A program made the position numbers and the translations under genes. Positions 18,708 to 20,428 of a stretch of 20,428 nucleotides of DNA are shown piece after piece. The notes beneath the pieces are model-generated. The model did no database searches, was not told where the DNA came from, and saw nothing but the letters and a program-made list of their open reading frames with translations. The stretch is from CAZXVW01 sp964644025 (GTDB taxonomy: Bacteria > Acidobacteriota > Terriglobia > Bryobacterales > Bryobacteraceae). Where the stretch lies: contig CAZXVW010000061.1 of NCBI GenBank assembly GCA_964644025.1, positions 1 through 20,428 on the forward strand, written 5' to 3'. Position 1 is the first letter of the stretch, and each line of letters opens with the position of its first letter.

Positions 18708-20428
18708 CTACTCCCCGATGGCGATCGTGGAGCCGTTGCCGAAGACCAGATCACCGGTGGCGGTTCTGACCGCCAGGGCGAAGGGCCGCGCCGGGCCGGT
18801 GGCCGCATCCTGCGGCACCTCGAAGTAAACCACGTATACGCCGATCATGTTCACCGCGTACTCGCCGCCGAGAACCCGGACGCCCTGGTTGTTTACTCCA
18901 ACCACGAGGTCGGCAACAACCTCCTGGCCGGGGAGCCCGGCATAGTTGGTTCCGGCCGGGGGCGCTACCGGCCCAAGGCCAGTGGCGAACAGCGCGATGA
19001 TCTCACCCCGCCGGGCCGGGTTCTCCGGAGAGACGAAACTGCCGTCCGGCCGCATCAGGACGGCGTGCCGCAAGCCGTTTGAGCCGATGGTTTCGAAGAT
19101 TCCGGGTTGGATAGCAACCACCGGGACGTTCTCCACCGTAGTGGCGCCGCCGGCCGCCCGCACTGTCACCGGGGTGACGCCGGGGGAAAGCTCGAACGGA
19201 GCCTGAACCGCAACGGATTCTTCCCCGTTCACATTGCAGACATAGTAAATCGGGGCCCACATCGGGGCCGAATCGGGGCCGAACTGCACCGTCACATCGG
19301 CCAGCTCGAGCGGCAAGCCGCCGACCTGCGCGGAGGGAACAACGCAGTTCTGTACTCCCCGGGCCAAGCCGGGACCCACAATCTTCACCACCGAGCCCGG
19401 GACGACTCCCGGCGCACCGCTGGCGCCATTGGTGAAGCTGGTGGCGCTGAGCACCGGCCCTGGAACGCGAACGGCGAGGTTGAACGTCACTGGGGAGAGG
19501 CTGCCGTAGCTGGCCGAGATCACGACGTCGCCGGGGCTGTCACCAGCGGTAACGGCAACGGAGGCCCGGCCTTGCTGGTCGGTGGTAGCGGCCGGGGCCC
19601 CGAGAACGGCGGAGCCGCTGAGGACTGCGAAGTTGACGTCAAGTCCCGGAACCGGGGCGCCCTCGGCATCGGTCAGCTCCACCACCAACGGTTGTGCAAA
19701 CGGCTGGCCGGTGATCGCGAGTTGGCCATCTCCGGAGACTTTGGTGAGCTGGGTGACGTTCACCAGGACGGTGAGGGCAAACGTGGCCGACCCGGCTCCG
19801 GAGCTCACCCGCACATTGTAAGTACCAGGGGAGTTGCCGAGGGTTGCCACCGCGGAGACGCGGCCGTTGGCATCGGCCACTTCCTGCACATCGCTCAGAG
19901 TGACCGAACCCGGCTGCAGGACCTCCCAGGTAGCCGCCGCTCCCGGCAGGAGATTGCCGGATGCATCGGCAATTTCGGCCGTCAGTTTGAGCGGAAGCGT
20001 TTCCCCAGGTGCGCCGGACTGGCCATCGCCCTGGATCTTGGTGACCATCGCGGGATCACCGGGCACCACGGTGACAACGAAGCCGGGGAAGGAGACGTAC
20101 AGTCCGCCACCGCTCACTGTGAGGGCGGTGGTGCCAAGCTGCCCGCCGAATACCAGGTCGCAGGAAGCCAACCCATTGGCGTCGGTCATGGCATAGCCGC
20201 CGGCACACATCGCCGTGGGCCCCGCCGCTGGATCCAGGCCCGTGGTGGCGCTCAACGCGACGTTGGGTATCGGTTGTCCCGCCTGGTTGCCGGTATTGGC
20301 GAACACGGCCATCTGAATCGCGCCGGCTAGCGTTTCGCCGGTCTTGCCAGTGATGTGCCGGTTCGCCGGTGGCGGCGCCACCAGAAAGGCGTCCGGCGCC
20401 GGCGCCGGCTGGCCGGTGAGCGTCAGGG
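18708..20428 (-). CDS. Ig-repeat surface-type protein with C-terminal TIGR03437 domain (5' truncated by window edge)
   Basis: The frame is open to the right edge, so about 573 C-terminal residues are seen and the start lies outside the window; a GTG at 20381 is probably internal. There are at least three bacterial Ig-like modules. The two clearest begin VTKIQGDGQSGAPGE and LTKVSGDGQLAITGQ, and each ends with a D-x-x-GR-x-S element (VADANGRVS; TTDQQGRAS). From PVLSATSFTNGASG onward the last 240 or so residues match the TIGR03437 type, with VPGSVVKIVGPGL and a late ALFATGLGPV block. These proteins are generally predicted to be extracellular or cell-surface. No sorting signal or membrane segment is seen at the C-terminus. 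The ligand or role is unknown. Confidence 0.88.
   Translation of the reverse strand, partial: LTLTGQPAPAPDAFLVAPPPANRHITGKTGETLAGAIQMAVFANTGNQAGQPIPNVALSATTGLDPAAGPTAMCAGGYAMTDANGLASCDLVFGGQLGTTALTVSGGGLYVSFPGFVVTVVPGDPAMVTKIQGDGQSGAPGETLPLKLTAEIADASGNLLPGAAATWEVLQPGSVTLSDVQEVADANGRVSAVATLGNSPGTYNVRVSSGAGSATFALTVLVNVTQLTKVSGDGQLAITGQPFAQPLVVELTDAEGAPVPGLDVNFAVLSGSAVLGAPAATTDQQGRASVAVTAGDSPGDVVISASYGSLSPVTFNLAVRVPGPVLSATSFTNGASGAPGVVPGSVVKIVGPGLARGVQNCVVPSAQVGGLPLELADVTVQFGPDSAPMWAPIYYVCNVNGEESVAVQAPFELSPGVTPVTVRAAGGATTVENVPVVAIQPGIFETIGSNGLRHAVLMRPDGSFVSPENPARRGEIIALFATGLGPVAPPAGTNYAGLPGQEVVADLVVGVNNQGVRVLGGEYAVNMIGVYVVYFEVPQDAATGPARPFALAVRTATGDLVFGNGSTIAIGE

Noticed and set aside
1..20428. 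CRISPR arrays, insertion sequences, prophage or integration sites
   Set aside because: No regularly spaced direct repeats, transposase or integrase motifs, or terminal inverted repeats were seen; the tRNA-Gln gene is not followed by an integrase or a repeated tRNA 3' end.

Overview
The window is about 20.4 kb of GC-rich DNA, densely coded, and most likely from an Acidobacteriota chromosome of the order Bryobacterales (Solibacter-like). The strongest taxonomic pointer is the gene at the right edge: its C-terminal 240 or so residues look like the domain catalogued as TIGR03437 (Solibacter uncharacterized C-terminal domain), which is expanded in that lineage. No mobile element, CRISPR array or rRNA was seen. 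The longest gene-free stretch is 161 bp (14550-14710), so no gap needs separate description.

Left region (1-8505, + strand): a housekeeping run. It holds the 3' end of purE (purine synthesis), a class III-type sirtuin deacylase, larC (nickel-pincer cofactor), metG, a TatD-family nuclease and a long-chain polyprenyl diphosphate synthase. larC/metG and metG/tatD overlap by ATGA, so these are probably translationally coupled. A 772-residue membrane protein with a spermidine-synthase-like domain between two related membrane halves follows.

Middle region (8429-14549, - strand): the most interesting part. Five genes run in one direction: a NapH-NapG-like membrane polyferredoxin fusion, a DUF6599-like lipoprotein, a DUF362 protein with a twin-arginine motif, the radical SAM enzyme of the AmmeMemoRadiSam system, also with a twin-arginine motif, and a Memo-AMMECR1 fusion with a lipoprotein-like or Sec signal. 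Every protein carries an export or membrane signal. The inference is an envelope-located version of the AmmeMemoRadiSam system with its own electron-transfer module. Its substrate is unknown.

Right region (14711-20428): a DUF3467 protein (+), a site-2-protease-like M50 peptidase with CBS domains (-), a tRNA-Gln(CUG) with a clear promoter, a secreted protein of unknown function, and two adjacent small genes that share a short repeated helix-turn motif and may be a new lineage-specific family. The last gene is a partial Ig-repeat/TIGR03437 surface-type protein on the - strand. A GC-rich hairpin separates it from the convergent gene.

All functional calls come from reading motifs by eye; no database search or structure prediction was run.
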